Of a stretch of 64,000 bases of DNA, positions 1 through 9,133 are shown piece by piece. Positions within the stretch are counted from its first letter, which is position 1. Each line of letters opens with the position of its first letter. The notes below the pieces were generated by a model. It was not told the origin of the DNA and searched no databases. It was given only the letters and a program-made list of their open reading frames with translations. The DNA comes from an uncultured Granulosicoccus sp. (GTDB lineage: Bacteria; Pseudomonadota; Gammaproteobacteria; Granulosicoccales; Granulosicoccaceae): NCBI GenBank assembly GCA_947499955.1, contig CANMQI010000024.1, positions 1 through 64,000 on the forward strand, given 5' to 3'. The translations under genes were made by a program, and so were the position numbers.

Positions 1-78
1 TGCCGAAGCTGCCGAAGCTGCCGAAGCTGCCGAAGCTGCCGAAGCTGCCGAAGCTGCCGAAGCTGCCGAAGCTGCCGC
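1..78 (+). repeat. 9-bp tandem repeat (GCCGAAGCT) coding Ala-Glu-Ala
   Basis: Eight to nine nearly perfect head-to-tail copies of a 9-bp unit run from the window edge to about position 78. In the frame of the following gene they read Ala-Glu-Ala repeatedly, an extended, probably helical acidic linker. The period is a multiple of three, so copy-number change would alter linker length without breaking the frame. The left end lies outside the window, so the total copy number is unknown. Confidence 0.9.
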
Positions 79-1876
79 CAATGATGTGATCCCGGATGAC
101 GTTGCACAAGCCATTGTTGATCCTGAAGCCGCCGATGACGTGGCGGCTGTCACCACTTACCCGACAGTTGATCCCAGCGTCGCCATCACACTCGACACGG
201 GCAATGAGTCACTGCAAGACGATCAGGGTTTCGAAGACTATCCAGAGGATCCCGTCAGCAATAGTGCCGAGGACATGCTGACCCGCATCAAGACCAGCTT
301 TTCCGACATGAGCGGCATGAATCGTCTGATGACACTTGCCGCCGTCGCCTTGCCGCTCCTGCTGACAGGCTTCTGGCTCCTGATGAGGGGCCGCGACAAT
401 GACGCGGAAGATGAGCGCTCGGCGCGGTCGTATCCGCTGCACGAACACGCTGCCATGCCGGGATCCACGCGTCATCGCTCAGTTCATGCAGATCCTTTCG
501 ACGATGACTTCGACGACGACTTCGATGAAGCCCTCTCCCCCACAAGGCGCGATCAACCGGGTGTCACCACGGCCGATTCTGCAGACGAACGTACGCAACG
601 TCGCTTCAAGCGCGAGGCCGATGAACTGTTTGAAGTTGATCTGTCAGCGGCCAAACCCGTGACAAGGCCGGATACGTCCGCAACCCCCAGACTCAGAGCG
701 GTTCCTACCTCCTCACCGCCCGTTACCAGACCCGCGGAACCGTCGCTCACCCCCTTATCCCATCCAGACCCTGAGCCCGCCCCCGCTCGACCAGACGAAC
801 CTGCCTCCGATTTCACCGTCAAGCGGCAAGCGGCGCCAGTTCCAGCCGCCACGTCTGAATCGACACAGGAACCCGCATCGGGACTGGACTCGACTCTCGA
901 TTCAGACACCCACTCGGTACCTGAATCTGCAACGGTCACAACACCTTGGGCAGCGCACGAACCGGACATCAGCCTGGACTCCGAAGCGGCAATCAAGAAA
1001 GACGATTCCACTACATCCAGTGCCGATGCTGCCGCCGACATGCCTGCAACACCTGCTGAGGTTTCACCCGAGGTTTCACCCGAGGTTTCACCCGAGGTTT
1101 CACGCGAATCGGTTGAAGACACGACCAGGCCTGCAGAAAAGATGGATATCACCTTGAAGCCGGCAACCGAGCGCGACGGTTATCTGGCCTGGTTGAGCGT
1201 TCAGGATGAATCCCGACAGCAGACACTGGCCGTCGAATTCTTCATCTACTGGATGGCCTACGTCGACGAGCGCTTCGAGCCCAGCCTGCGGCAGAAGATC
1301 TTCCAGCAGAAGAACCCCAAGGATCATGAGTTGATCAAACGCTGGGCACTGAAGCAGGATGTACACGCCTTTGCCGGCAATGTGCAATGGGTACAGCAGA
1401 ATCTGGATAGGAGACAGCATGAGCAGATCATCAGGCTGCTGATGGCACTGCTGGTCAGTGAGAACGCCTTGACACCGGCTCAGAATACCCTGCTGCGGTT
1501 TCTGTCCGACGCCTTCGGATTTGGCCCTGAATGGCTCGCGAAACATTTCGAATACGCCTTTGGACAGCCGCTGCCCAGACTGCCACGACCTGACAAACCG
1601 GCATGGTGGCAACAACAATCGGCCGACAGCCTCAAACGCTGGGACGGACGCTCGGTAGCACGCCAGACCGTGGATATCCAGTATCGCGTCAAACTGGGTT
1701 TGCCGTTTGGTATCGAACTGGATGAAAAATCGATTCTCGCCAGTTATCACCGTGCGGCAAGACGCTGCAATCCGGAACACTTCGACAGGCTATCGCCACG
1801 CGTGCGCACCTTGGTGGAAAATCAACTGGAGCGCTTCAAACAGGCCGCCGAATCACTGCTGGAGGTATCAGCATGA
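2..1876 (+). CDS. Membrane protein with TerB-like and J-like C-terminal regions (5' end outside window)
   Basis: The frame is open from base 2, so the first possible start (GTG at 86) is probably internal: the repeat codons run into it in frame without a stop. The visible order is an Ala/Glu repeat, an acidic stretch, one membrane segment (about residues 81-100 counted from 86), a long Pro/Asp/Thr-rich linker, then a folded C-terminal part. That part looks TerB-like (about residues 380-500: helical, YVDERFEP and LVSENALTPAQ) and ends in a segment like the last helices of a J domain. TerB-type domains occur in stress and tellurite proteins and in DjlA-like co-chaperones. The linker carries a 12-bp repeat (1058-1105) and one TGGGTGTC-class motif (905-912). 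The next gene overlaps by 4 bp. The function is inferred only. Confidence 0.7.
   Translation, partial: AEAAEAAEAAEAAEAAEAAEAAEAAANDVIPDDVAQAIVDPEAADDVAAVTTYPTVDPSVAITLDTGNESLQDDQGFEDYPEDPVSNSAEDMLTRIKTSFSDMSGMNRLMTLAAVALPLLLTGFWLLMRGRDNDAEDERSARSYPLHEHAAMPGSTRHRSVHADPFDDDFDDDFDEALSPTRRDQPGVTTADSADERTQRRFKREADELFEVDLSAAKPVTRPDTSATPRLRAVPTSSPPVTRPAEPSLTPLSHPDPEPAPARPDEPASDFTVKRQAAPVPAATSESTQEPASGLDSTLDSDTHSVPESATVTTPWAAHEPDISLDSEAAIKKDDSTTSSADAAADMPATPAEVSPEVSPEVSPEVSRESVEDTTRPAEKMDITLKPATERDGYLAWLSVQDESRQQTLAVEFFIYWMAYVDERFEPSLRQKIFQQKNPKDHELIKRWALKQDVHAFAGNVQWVQQNLDRRQHEQIIRLLMALLVSENALTPAQNTLLRFLSDAFGFGPEWLAKHFEYAFGQPLPRLPRPDKPAWWQQQSADSLKRWDGRSVARQTVDIQYRVKLGLPFGIELDEKSILASYHRAARRCNPEHFDRLSPRVRTLVENQLERFKQAAESLLEVSA
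1058..1105 (+). repeat. 12-bp tandem repeat, four copies (GAGGTTTCACCC)
   Basis: Four head-to-tail copies encode Glu-Val-Ser-Pro repeats in the proline-rich linker of the TerB/J-like protein. The last copy differs near its end. It is an in-frame, permissive expansion. Confidence 0.9.
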
Positions 1877-2163
1877 AAAACCATTTACGCAGAATCGGCC
1901 TGCCTCGCAAGGCAACAGAGGCGCAGATCACCGATGCCATTGCCGATGCCATGAATGACGGCGGGGACAGGCAATCCCTCATTGATGCTGAAACGGTTCT
2001 GACGAAAAAGACCACTCGTGCCTATTACGAGCGCACCCATCTGCAATATGAGGCCATCAACGCCGCGTTGGACTGCCTGAATGCCCCCATTGCGGTGGAC
2101 TCACACTCCTGGCGAGAGCGCTTGCAGGAATTCGAGACGCAACTGGACGACGACACGCTCTGA
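1873..2163 (+). CDS. Small protein resembling a J domain without HPD
   Basis: This 96-residue soluble protein starts by ATGA overlap with the previous stop, so it is probably translationally coupled. Its N-terminal half reads like J-domain helices I and III: an IGLPRKATEAQI start, then AETVLTKKTTRAYYER, which matches the usual AYEVLSDPxKRxxYD pattern. The helix II region and the HPD tripeptide that stimulates Hsp70 are not visible. It could therefore be a J-like adaptor that pairs with the upstream TerB/J-like protein. The resemblance is by eye and moderate, and no enzymatic motif is seen. Confidence 0.6.
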   Translation: MKNHLRRIGLPRKATEAQITDAIADAMNDGGDRQSLIDAETVLTKKTTRAYYERTHLQYEAINAALDCLNAPIAVDSHSWRERLQEFETQLDDDTL

Positions 2164-2230
2164 CAACTGTCAGGCAATGATGCGCCCCCGACGTGCGCTG
2201 AACTGCCGCCAGAACCCATCGCTTGCTGAA

Positions 2231-2842
2231 TCAGTTGGATTCAGTGAGCTCGAACGGTATCGGTGTGTGTGCCTGGCAATGAGACTCCACCGCCAAAACA
2301 CTCAGGCGTGAGCCAAGCAGAGAAAACTCGATGGATCCATCCGACTCGGGATCTGACTTGCCGGCCTGATCGTCAGCGGTAAATGTCTGATGAATCAGCA
2401 AATGGGATGAGGTGTCGAGCAACAGCCTCAATTCCTGCTGTGTGGCCTGTCCTGCGAGAAAGGAATATTCATGCAACGCCGAGTCGCTGTCGATCAAGGC
2501 TGGAAAATCGTAGGGTTCACCATCAAGGGACAGAAGTAACAACCCCTGATCCGCTGAGGGCTGAGTATCCTGCTCAGGCAAGATGATGCGCAAGGCCGGC
2601 GTGCACCCGAAACGAGGTATGAATGCCACCTCCAGAACCGCGCCTGGCGTACCGCGAGAGCGCGTGCGAGCAACGTACTCATTGAGAATGGAACGATCGC
2701 CCAGCGTCGTCTTCTCCAGAACGCCACTCCAGTCCTGAAATTCGGTATCGGTCAAAGGAGAAACCTGCACGTCAGCAGCACTGGCAGTCAAGGGTGCCAA
2801 TACAACCGCAAGCCCCACCAGAGCAGTCCAACGCGAGTACAT
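2231..2842 (-). CDS. Exported hypothetical protein
   Basis: The start at 2842 is chosen because a GAGGT Shine-Dalgarno sequence lies 5 nt upstream and the protein then begins with a classical signal peptide (MYSRWTALVGLAVVLAPLTA, cleavage after SASA or near it, about residue 22). The mature part of about 180 residues is acidic, has one Cys in FGCTPALRI and another near the C-terminus (ESHCQAH), and could form one disulfide. I do not recognise the family. The gene converges on the small J-like gene and diverges from the coiled-coil membrane protein at 3084. Confidence 0.65.
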   Translation of the reverse strand: MYSRWTALVGLAVVLAPLTASAADVQVSPLTDTEFQDWSGVLEKTTLGDRSILNEYVARTRSRGTPGAVLEVAFIPRFGCTPALRIILPEQDTQPSADQGLLLLSLDGEPYDFPALIDSDSALHEYSFLAGQATQQELRLLLDTSSHLLIHQTFTADDQAGKSDPESDGSIEFSLLGSRLSVLAVESHCQAHTPIPFELTESN

Positions 2843-3083
2843 ATCTACCTCTATACAAACATCAAGAACGCAGTGTAGCTGCAATTTGCGGCACCACCAC
2901 ACCCGACGAGCAATTTAATCTGACCAGACAGTAATGATCAAGCCTGAATTTTGATACCGGTTACAGCCTCTGGTACCTGTTACAAACGAGAAGGTTCTGC
3001 GGATGAGCTCTCGGATCAGGGCAAACAGGGCATTCATTTTGCTAACAGGTTCTCATTGATTCTGTCGTGTGTGGATACGTCCA

Positions 3084-4811
3084 ATGACCCTGTACCTCTT
3101 CAAATACTGCTTACCCTTGCTTCTCGGCTACACCCTGTTCATCGGTCTGGCGGGACGCATGAACCCGTTTGCCAAACCGGAATATCCCGAGGAGCGCCCT
3201 TCCTGGTTTCTGGGTGTCTGGACTGGCCTGACCGTTGCGCTGGTGCTGGGGGTCGGGATGCACATGGCTTATTCGATCTCCCTGGAAAGCGCCACGGCAC
3301 TGTTGCCGACGACGGCTCTTTTCATGGGTGTCTTGTTGTTGCCGGGGTTTGCGGGGTACTCCTTGTATCGGCGGCACATTTCGCGTGAGCTGCGTGAGGC
3401 GCCGTTCAGCATGGCTCCGGAGAGCAACGGGCTGAAACACAGGCTGGAGAGCGATGCCAGGTGGCGAGCCAATGAGCACCGAGCGGAGGATTCCGAGGAG
3501 TCGGACGCGACCCTTTCGCAGACATCTGCAGACAGTAGCGTCTGGTCCATGAAGTCCGACCCGGATGAAGACCAGCATGCCCCGATCGTCGCCGCCTTTC
3601 TCGAATCTGCGGAGCTGGACGTGTTGGACACCCATGATCAAACCGCCGCCAACGGTGAACAGGAAGAGGCTTTTGAAGCCTATCTCGGGCCCGATTTCGA
3701 TCTCGACAACGAAACCACGCTGGACGACTATCTGGATGACACCGTCTTCGAAGAATTCCATTACTCCGATCTGGAGATGGATGCCACGCAACTGGATGCC
3801 ACCAGCCTGATCGACATGTCTGACATCGCCGGTGTGCAGATCTCCGAATCAACCGGCGCCGATGACTCTGCACTGAGCCTGTTCGACGAGACGGAATTCA
3901 CCCAGGCCAATGCATTGAGCGAGATCGAACAGTCGTTCTCCTCCCTGGAAATGAGCGACGATGAATTCACCGCTGCCCATGAGCAATTCATGGCAACTCA
4001 GGACGAGAATCACGAAGAAACTCTGGAACAGGTGCCTACCGCCCTTGCCCTCGATGACATTGATCTCACTCAGTCAAGACAGGATCTGGATCAGTCGCAC
4101 GACACGAACGAACCGGAGACTGCCATCACCGGATCCTATGCGACATCGGTGAGTAATCTTCAGCTGGGACAACGGTTGTCAGACGAACTGGCCGCCCATG
4201 AGGAGACCTCCCGTCAACTGCGCATCACTCGCAAGGTACTCGCCAGACTGACACCCTCGGCTCAGGAGGGCACGGCCTCGCCGGCCGGCGAACCGGAAGA
4301 CACTGACTCACTGGTTCAACTGAAGGAAGAGCTGGCCGCCAGTATCGCCATGCAGGCATCCCTGCAGTCGGAAGCCAATCGCGAAAAGGAAAAGCGCCTG
4401 CAATCGGAAGAAGCCGGTTCTCGACTGCGCGAGGAGTTGATTCAGGCGAAGCACGACATTCGTCGAAGCTCCGCTGCTCGTGCCAAGGCACTGAGCACTG
4501 CCAACAAGGCCATCGCCTTTGCCCGCCAGACTCTGCAGGTTCGTGCCTTGCTTGAAGAAGAGCTGCAGATGGCCAGAAACACCTTGTCGAAACGCCAGGA
4601 TACGATCAGCAGCGTCATCAGGGAACTGGAAAACGAGAAGGAACGCACTCAGGAAGAAGTGGCCTTTATGGCTCAGCAACTGGTTGTTCACGATCACCTG
4701 CCACAGCATCATCACGACGATGAACTGACCCACGATGATAGGGATCACACTCTGCCGGTGGCACCCAATGGCAAGATCTCGGAGATACACCAATCAGGCC
4801 CTGAACTATAG
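3084..4811 (+). CDS. Membrane-anchored acidic coiled-coil protein
   Basis: The protein has about 575 residues. The N-terminus has about three hydrophobic segments (LFKYCLPLLLGYTLFIGLAG, a WTGLTVALVLGVGM segment, and TALFMGVLLLPGFAGYSL), followed by a long Asp/Glu-rich region (about residues 110-350) and an Arg/Glu/Gln-rich coiled coil (about 360-530), ending His/Asp-rich. A GTG 15 nt upstream is an alternative start. No catalytic motif is visible. The layout suggests a scaffold or envelope-associated structural protein. Three TGGGTGTC-class motifs fall in the gene (3211, 3325, 3627), two in membrane segments and one in the acidic region. A strong hairpin follows the stop. Confidence 0.6.
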   Translation: MTLYLFKYCLPLLLGYTLFIGLAGRMNPFAKPEYPEERPSWFLGVWTGLTVALVLGVGMHMAYSISLESATALLPTTALFMGVLLLPGFAGYSLYRRHISRELREAPFSMAPESNGLKHRLESDARWRANEHRAEDSEESDATLSQTSADSSVWSMKSDPDEDQHAPIVAAFLESAELDVLDTHDQTAANGEQEEAFEAYLGPDFDLDNETTLDDYLDDTVFEEFHYSDLEMDATQLDATSLIDMSDIAGVQISESTGADDSALSLFDETEFTQANALSEIEQSFSSLEMSDDEFTAAHEQFMATQDENHEETLEQVPTALALDDIDLTQSRQDLDQSHDTNEPETAITGSYATSVSNLQLGQRLSDELAAHEETSRQLRITRKVLARLTPSAQEGTASPAGEPEDTDSLVQLKEELAASIAMQASLQSEANREKEKRLQSEEAGSRLREELIQAKHDIRRSSAARAKALSTANKAIAFARQTLQVRALLEEELQMARNTLSKRQDTISSVIRELENEKERTQEEVAFMAQQLVVHDHLPQHHHDDELTHDDRDHTLPVAPNGKISEIHQSGPEL

Positions 4812-4819
4812 GCATCATG

Positions 4820-4858
4820 CCCCCGCCCCTGGACAGTCAGCTGTCACAGGGCCGGGGG
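4820..4858. terminator. Hairpin between convergent genes
   Basis: The arms CCCCCG-CCCTG-GACAG and CTGTC-CAGGG-CGGGGG pair around a TCAG loop, with one C/C mismatch and one bulged A. There is no T-run on either side. It lies between the stop at 4811 (plus strand) and the stop at 4896 (minus strand), which fits a bidirectional terminator or a 3'-end stabiliser. Confidence 0.6.
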
Positions 4859-4895
4859 ATTGGGTACCACGTGTCAGTCAACAGCAACTTCTGAT

Positions 4896-5255
4896 CTAGA
4901 CACGAATCTGGCCTACTCTCTTGGTTTCGATAGGATTCGTTGAGGAACCCTGCTGAAAATCATTCGCACGTACACGACCGATGAGCGGCTCACGTTCACT
5001 ATAGTGTGACCCGAAATCCCTTCTCGCTTCAAAGCTCTCCCTTGCTCGCCGCTGCATGCCCAACATGCACCACACAGCGAATAGGTACACCCCTAGAAAC
5101 GCCAGCAGAATATGCACACCCTGCATGGTTAGAAGCGTCACAACCCCCGCAAATACAATCGTACAACACGCGATGATTCCCATGACTTGATAAGGACTCA
5201 TGGCATCGCTCTTTATTATGACTTCGCCTCGAATATACTCGCCAGCCTCTAGCAT
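4896..5255 (-). CDS. Small two-helix membrane protein
   Basis: This is a protein of 119 residues with two adjacent hydrophobic segments (VMGIIACCTIVFAGVVTLL and HILLAFLGVYLFAVWCML) followed by a basic then polar tail. The start at 5255 has a CAGG sequence 6 nt upstream; an internal ATG at 5201 preceded by AAAGAG is an equal alternative. The family is not recognised. It is monocistronic and convergent with the coiled-coil gene. The 256 bp upstream (5256-5511) hold no convincing gene. Confidence 0.5.
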   Translation of the reverse strand: MLEAGEYIRGEVIIKSDAMSPYQVMGIIACCTIVFAGVVTLLTMQGVHILLAFLGVYLFAVWCMLGMQRRARESFEARRDFGSHYSEREPLIGRVRANDFQQGSSTNPIETKRVGQIRV

Positions 5256-5511
5256 GGCAAGCCTGTAACATTTGTGATTCCATGGCGAATGCGTTGTTCG
5301 CTGAAAGCGTGTGTGTTACATCACGTTTCACCTCTGGTGCTGAGCTGAAGACTCATCCCGAACGAGCCTGTGTCCCGGGTTATCGAAGTCCGGGCAGGCA
5401 ATCCTGTCGAACGCCTCTCCCCCACAGCATCACTGCTCGTTCAGGCGGTTCGATCAGTTGCGCAGTGGAACCCGACACGCAGTCCACGCCGCCGGGCGAG
5501 CATCTACAGAA

Positions 5512-5700
5512 CTAGTCTGCATCATCAGCGGCGGAAGATTTCCTGGCACGGCCTTCGTGCACCAGAAAATCGTAGGCAACCAGCAAAAGGGTTGCGCCGA
5601 TGATCAGTCCCAGATCGAGTCGCGGCACATACACGACCAGTATCACCAGAAATGCCGTGAGTACAGCCAGTGCCAGCAATGCCATTACTTTGTCAATCAT
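5512..5700 (-). CDS. 62-residue two-helix membrane protein coupled to amidase
   Basis: The protein is two transmembrane helices (MALLALAVLTAFLVILVVYV and LGLIIGATLLLVAYDFLV) with a short charged C-terminus. Its ATG overlaps the amidase stop by 4 bp, so it is very likely translated as the last gene of the dehydratase-TRAP-amidase unit. I do not recognise a family. The coupling is the main reason to believe it is real. Confidence 0.6.
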   Translation of the reverse strand: MIDKVMALLALAVLTAFLVILVVYVPRLDLGLIIGATLLLVAYDFLVHEGRARKSSAADDAD

Positions 5701-7067
5701 ATCGCTATCCTTTCGTTGGCCTCGGCAATCTGCGCTGCCAGCCAGCGCGCGGTTCGCAGCAAGCGTCCGTCCTGATGCCGCCGACCGACCAGTTGTACCC
5801 CCATCGGCAGACCGTCACCATTGTCGAATACCGGCAAGGTGATACAGGGGTTGCCGCACAGGGTCCACAAGCCATTGAAGATGGCATTGCCGGTCGAGCT
5901 CAGCCCAGCTGGCGCGGCACCAGGCGCGGCTACCGTCAGGATGACATCGCAGCGTTCGAACACTTCCTCGAGCCCGGCGTTGAGCACCTGCGGCACATCC
6001 AGCGCCGACAGATAGTCGCGTGCGGGAATCTGATTGCCCCGTTTCAAGGCTCCCTGCAGCTCCCTTGACAGCTGATCGAAACCGCGCTGTTCATAATGAT
6101 GAAAATTTCTCGACATCTCGGCAAGGTTGATGCGCTCTCGGGCACCAGCGGCTTCGGCAAACAGGCCGGCCAGTGGCACCTCGAAACACTGCTCTCCCAG
6201 AAACTCCACAAGCTCTTCCAGAGCCTGTTGCATCTCGGGCTCTGCCCGGTCCCAGTAAGGCGTCTTCACGAATGCAAAGGTCGGCTTGACCGGCACCTCG
6301 GCGGAGGCTGTTTCCAGCAGACGCGGAAACGGCGCCAGCGCCGTTGCCGAATCGGCGTCATCGTGGCCATACAGAACCTCGGCCAGCATGGCCGCATCTT
6401 CTGTGGTACGCGCGAACACACCAATCGTATCGAGTGAGGGCGATTGCCTCAGTACCCCACTGCGCGGTATGCAGCCAAAGGTGGGCTTGAAGCCGACCAC
6501 ACCACAAAACGACGCCGGACGAATCACTGAACCACCAGTCTGGGTACCCACGGCCAGCGGCACCATTGCGGCGGCAACAGCGGCAGCCGAACCCGAAGAG
6601 GAGCCGCCGGGTGTGTGTTCCGGATTGACCGGGTTGCGTGTCTTGCCCGGCCCCAGAAAAGCCAATTCCGCGCTCACTGTCTTGCCCATGATCAACGCAC
6701 CCGCCGACTTGAGTCTGGCCACCAGAAAGGCATCGTGCTCCGGCACCCTGCCCTCATCCAGTACCGTACCGTTCGCCGTGGGAATACGCGCCGTGTCGAT
6801 GATGTCCTTCAAGGCAACCGGCAGACCATGCAGGGGGCCGATCGGCGCTCCCGAGAGTCGTCGTTGATCCAGCTGGCGTGCCTCGGCCAGCACGTGTTCG
6901 GCATCCAGCCACGCCCAGGCCTGAACCTCGGGTTCACGCGCCGCGATCTGCTCCAGATACAGCCGTGCCAGAGCTTCTACCGACATGGCACCACTGGCCA
7001 GTCGGTCGCGCAGCTCCAGTGCGCTTACTTCATTCAATGCCTTCATGTTCATGTTTACAGGTGTCAC
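5697..7067 (-). CDS. Amidase signature family hydrolase
   Basis: This is a 456-residue member of the amidase signature family, which hydrolyses C-N amide bonds with a Ser-cisSer-Lys triad. Visible residues are Lys87 in ALKDIIDT, the cis-Ser at about 156 in PGGSSSGS, and the nucleophile Ser180 in TQTGGSVIRP; the 24-residue spacing is canonical. The length fits a stand-alone amidase. The first start is GTG at 7067, 3 nt after the dctM stop; ATGs at 7052 and 7046 are alternatives. Sitting directly downstream of TRAP permease genes, it probably hydrolyses the imported compound or a derivative. The substrate cannot be read from the sequence. Confidence 0.9.
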   Translation of the reverse strand: MTPVNMNMKALNEVSALELRDRLASGAMSVEALARLYLEQIAAREPEVQAWAWLDAEHVLAEARQLDQRRLSGAPIGPLHGLPVALKDIIDTARIPTANGTVLDEGRVPEHDAFLVARLKSAGALIMGKTVSAELAFLGPGKTRNPVNPEHTPGGSSSGSAAAVAAAMVPLAVGTQTGGSVIRPASFCGVVGFKPTFGCIPRSGVLRQSPSLDTIGVFARTTEDAAMLAEVLYGHDDADSATALAPFPRLLETASAEVPVKPTFAFVKTPYWDRAEPEMQQALEELVEFLGEQCFEVPLAGLFAEAAGARERINLAEMSRNFHHYEQRGFDQLSRELQGALKRGNQIPARDYLSALDVPQVLNAGLEEVFERCDVILTVAAPGAAPAGLSSTGNAIFNGLWTLCGNPCITLPVFDNGDGLPMGVQLVGRRHQDGRLLRTARWLAAQIAEANERIAI

Positions 7068-7070
7068 TGA

Positions 7071-8489
7071 TCAGCCGCCGTAGAACAGTTCAGGCAAGTG
7101 GAAAACGATTTGTGGGAACTGATACATCAACAGCATGCAGATGATGACCATGAACAGGAATGGCATGACGCCCTTGAAGATCTGAGTGAGCTGCACCTCG
7201 GGCGGTGCTATCCCCTTCAGATAATAGGCCGACATCGCCATCGGCGGGGTCAGAAAGGAGGTCTGCAGATTCAGCGCCACCAGGATGCCGAAGAACAGCG
7301 GATCGATGCCGAACATGGGCAGCAGTGGCAGGAAGATAGGGACGAAGATGATGATGATTTCCGACCATTCCAGCGGCCAGCCCAGCAGGAAGATGATGAG
7401 CTGCGCCAGCAGCAGGAACTGCAGCGGCGTCAGATCGAGACTGGTCACGAAATCGGCAATCACCTGCTCACCACCCAGATAGGAGAAGACCGAGCTGAAG
7501 GTGTAGGAACCGACAAACAGCCAGCACACCATGGCGGTGGTACGCACCGTCAGATAAACCGATTCACGCAGCCGTTGAAAGGACATGGCCCGATAGATGA
7601 CAGCCAGCAGCATGCCACCCAGGGCACCGATGGCTGCGGCTTCGGTAGGGGTTGCCAGACCGAACAGGATCGACCCCAGCACCGAGAGAATCAGTACGGC
7701 CAGCGGAAAGAAGGAGGTCAACAGCATGATGACAAGCTTGCCTCGCGGCACATGCGGGACTTCCTCGAGTGTGGGTTTGGGCGCCGAACTGGGTTGCAGC
7801 AGTGCACGCCCGACAATGTAGACGAGATACAGGCCCACCAGTGTCAGACCGGGCAGCAGGGCGGCCGCATACAGTCGCACGATGGACACGCCGGATGAGG
7901 CGGCGTAGACGATCAGCATGATCGATGGCGGTATCAGAATACCCAGGGTGCCTCCGGCGCAGATGATGCCGGCCGCAAAACTGGGGTTGTAGCGTGCCTT
8001 GAGCATCGCCGGCAAGGCCAGCAGCCCCATCAGAGTCACCACCGCACCCACGATGCCGGTGGCTGTGGCAAACAGTGCGCAGGTGATCAGCGCTGCCACA
8101 CCCATGGAACCCGGCATGTTTCGCGAGGCGATATTCAGTGTGCTGAACAGGCGGCTGACGATATTGGCGCGCTCCACCACATAGCCCATGAACAGGAACA
8201 GCGGCACGGCGGTCAGCACTTCATTGGACATGACCGTGTAGGTCTGATTGATGAACAGATCGAAAATGCGGTTATTGAACAAGCCCTCTATCCAGAGCGT
8301 GACCTGGTCCGTCATGCCGGCGTCTTCCGCCAGGCGATTGAAACCACGCCACATGCGCCCGGCATCGAAGTAGGCGTAATAGCCAAAACCGATACCCATG
8401 GCCATCAAGGTGAAGGCAATGGGAAAACCGAGAAATACGAGGCCGATGAACAGCCCCAGCATCATGAGGGCAATTTGGGGATCAGTCAT
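7071..8489 (-). CDS. dctM: TRAP transporter large permease subunit (DctM type)
   Basis: The protein has 472 residues and about 12-13 hydrophobic segments, including the family's GFPIAFTLMAMG start, AGIICAGGTLGILIPPSIM and GLATPTEAAAIGALGG motifs. It forms the sodium-driven channel of a tripartite ATP-independent periplasmic transporter together with DctQ. A hydrophilic insert after the first helices (DAGRMWRGFNRLAED) is typical of a DctM subgroup. The ATG overlaps the dctQ stop by 4 bp. Confidence 0.93.
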   Translation of the reverse strand: MTDPQIALMMLGLFIGLVFLGFPIAFTLMAMGIGFGYYAYFDAGRMWRGFNRLAEDAGMTDQVTLWIEGLFNNRIFDLFINQTYTVMSNEVLTAVPLFLFMGYVVERANIVSRLFSTLNIASRNMPGSMGVAALITCALFATATGIVGAVVTLMGLLALPAMLKARYNPSFAAGIICAGGTLGILIPPSIMLIVYAASSGVSIVRLYAAALLPGLTLVGLYLVYIVGRALLQPSSAPKPTLEEVPHVPRGKLVIMLLTSFFPLAVLILSVLGSILFGLATPTEAAAIGALGGMLLAVIYRAMSFQRLRESVYLTVRTTAMVCWLFVGSYTFSSVFSYLGGEQVIADFVTSLDLTPLQFLLLAQLIIFLLGWPLEWSEIIIIFVPIFLPLLPMFGIDPLFFGILVALNLQTSFLTPPMAMSAYYLKGIAPPEVQLTQIFKGVMPFLFMVIICMLLMYQFPQIVFHLPELFYGG

Positions 8490-9070
8490 GGGTGCGCATC
8501 CTTCTCGGCCTTGGCAGCTTCGGCCATCAACAGGTCTTCGGTTTCGACAACGTCTTCTTCAGCCTTGCGCCAGTAGCCTTCGCGGATGCACAGAATGCAA
8601 CGGAATACCTGGGCGATACCCTGTATGAACAACAGGATGCCCGCCAGCACGAGGATGCTCTTGAACTGGAAGATGGGAATGCCGGCAGGACTGTTCACGC
8701 TGACTTCGGTGTAGCCCCATGAACGTGAGGAGTACTTCCATCCGGAAAGCATCAGGGCGGTGATGCCGGGAAAGAAGAACAGGATATACAGCACCAGATC
8801 GAGTTTTGCCTGGGTCTGCGGCTTCCACAGGCGATACAGGAAATCGCCTCGCACATGACCGTTGCGCGACAGCGTATAGGCCCCACCCACCATGAACAGT
8901 GTGCCGTACATGATGTAGGAAACATCCAGCGACCAGGGCGTCGGTGAATTGAACAGATAGCGCACCACGACTTCATAGCTGACGCCAAAGGTCATCAGCA
9001 CAATGAGCCAGGCGAAAGCCTTGCCAAACCAGGCGGACAACTTGTCCGCAAACGTGATGAATCCGATCAT
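8486..9070 (-). CDS. dctQ: TRAP transporter small permease subunit (DctQ type)
   Basis: The protein has about 194 residues and four hydrophobic segments with an acidic C-terminal tail. The start at 9070 (MIGFITFADKLSAW) is preferred over the upstream ATG at 9130, because AAGAG lies 7 nt before it and because the longer version would begin next to the palindromes in the dctP-dctQ gap. It couples to DctM by a 4-bp stop/start overlap. It acts with DctM in the inner membrane. Confidence 0.88.
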   Translation of the reverse strand: MIGFITFADKLSAWFGKAFAWLIVLMTFGVSYEVVVRYLFNSPTPWSLDVSYIMYGTLFMVGGAYTLSRNGHVRGDFLYRLWKPQTQAKLDLVLYILFFFPGITALMLSGWKYSSRSWGYTEVSVNSPAGIPIFQFKSILVLAGILLFIQGIAQVFRCILCIREGYWRKAEEDVVETEDLLMAEAAKAEKDAHP

Positions 9071-9133
9071 GATCACTCTTGTCGCTTTAGTGAAAACGAA
9101 GGCATCGGGCAACCATGAGTTGACCGGCAAGAA

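Noticed and set aside
86-88. GTG at 86 as the real start of the first gene
   Set aside because: The frame is open upstream to base 2 through in-frame repeats, so the gene very probably begins before the window.
7098-7898. 266-codon plus-strand frame opposite dctM
   Set aside because: Antisense composition (Gln, His, Arg rich) and full overlap with a well-recognised TRAP permease.
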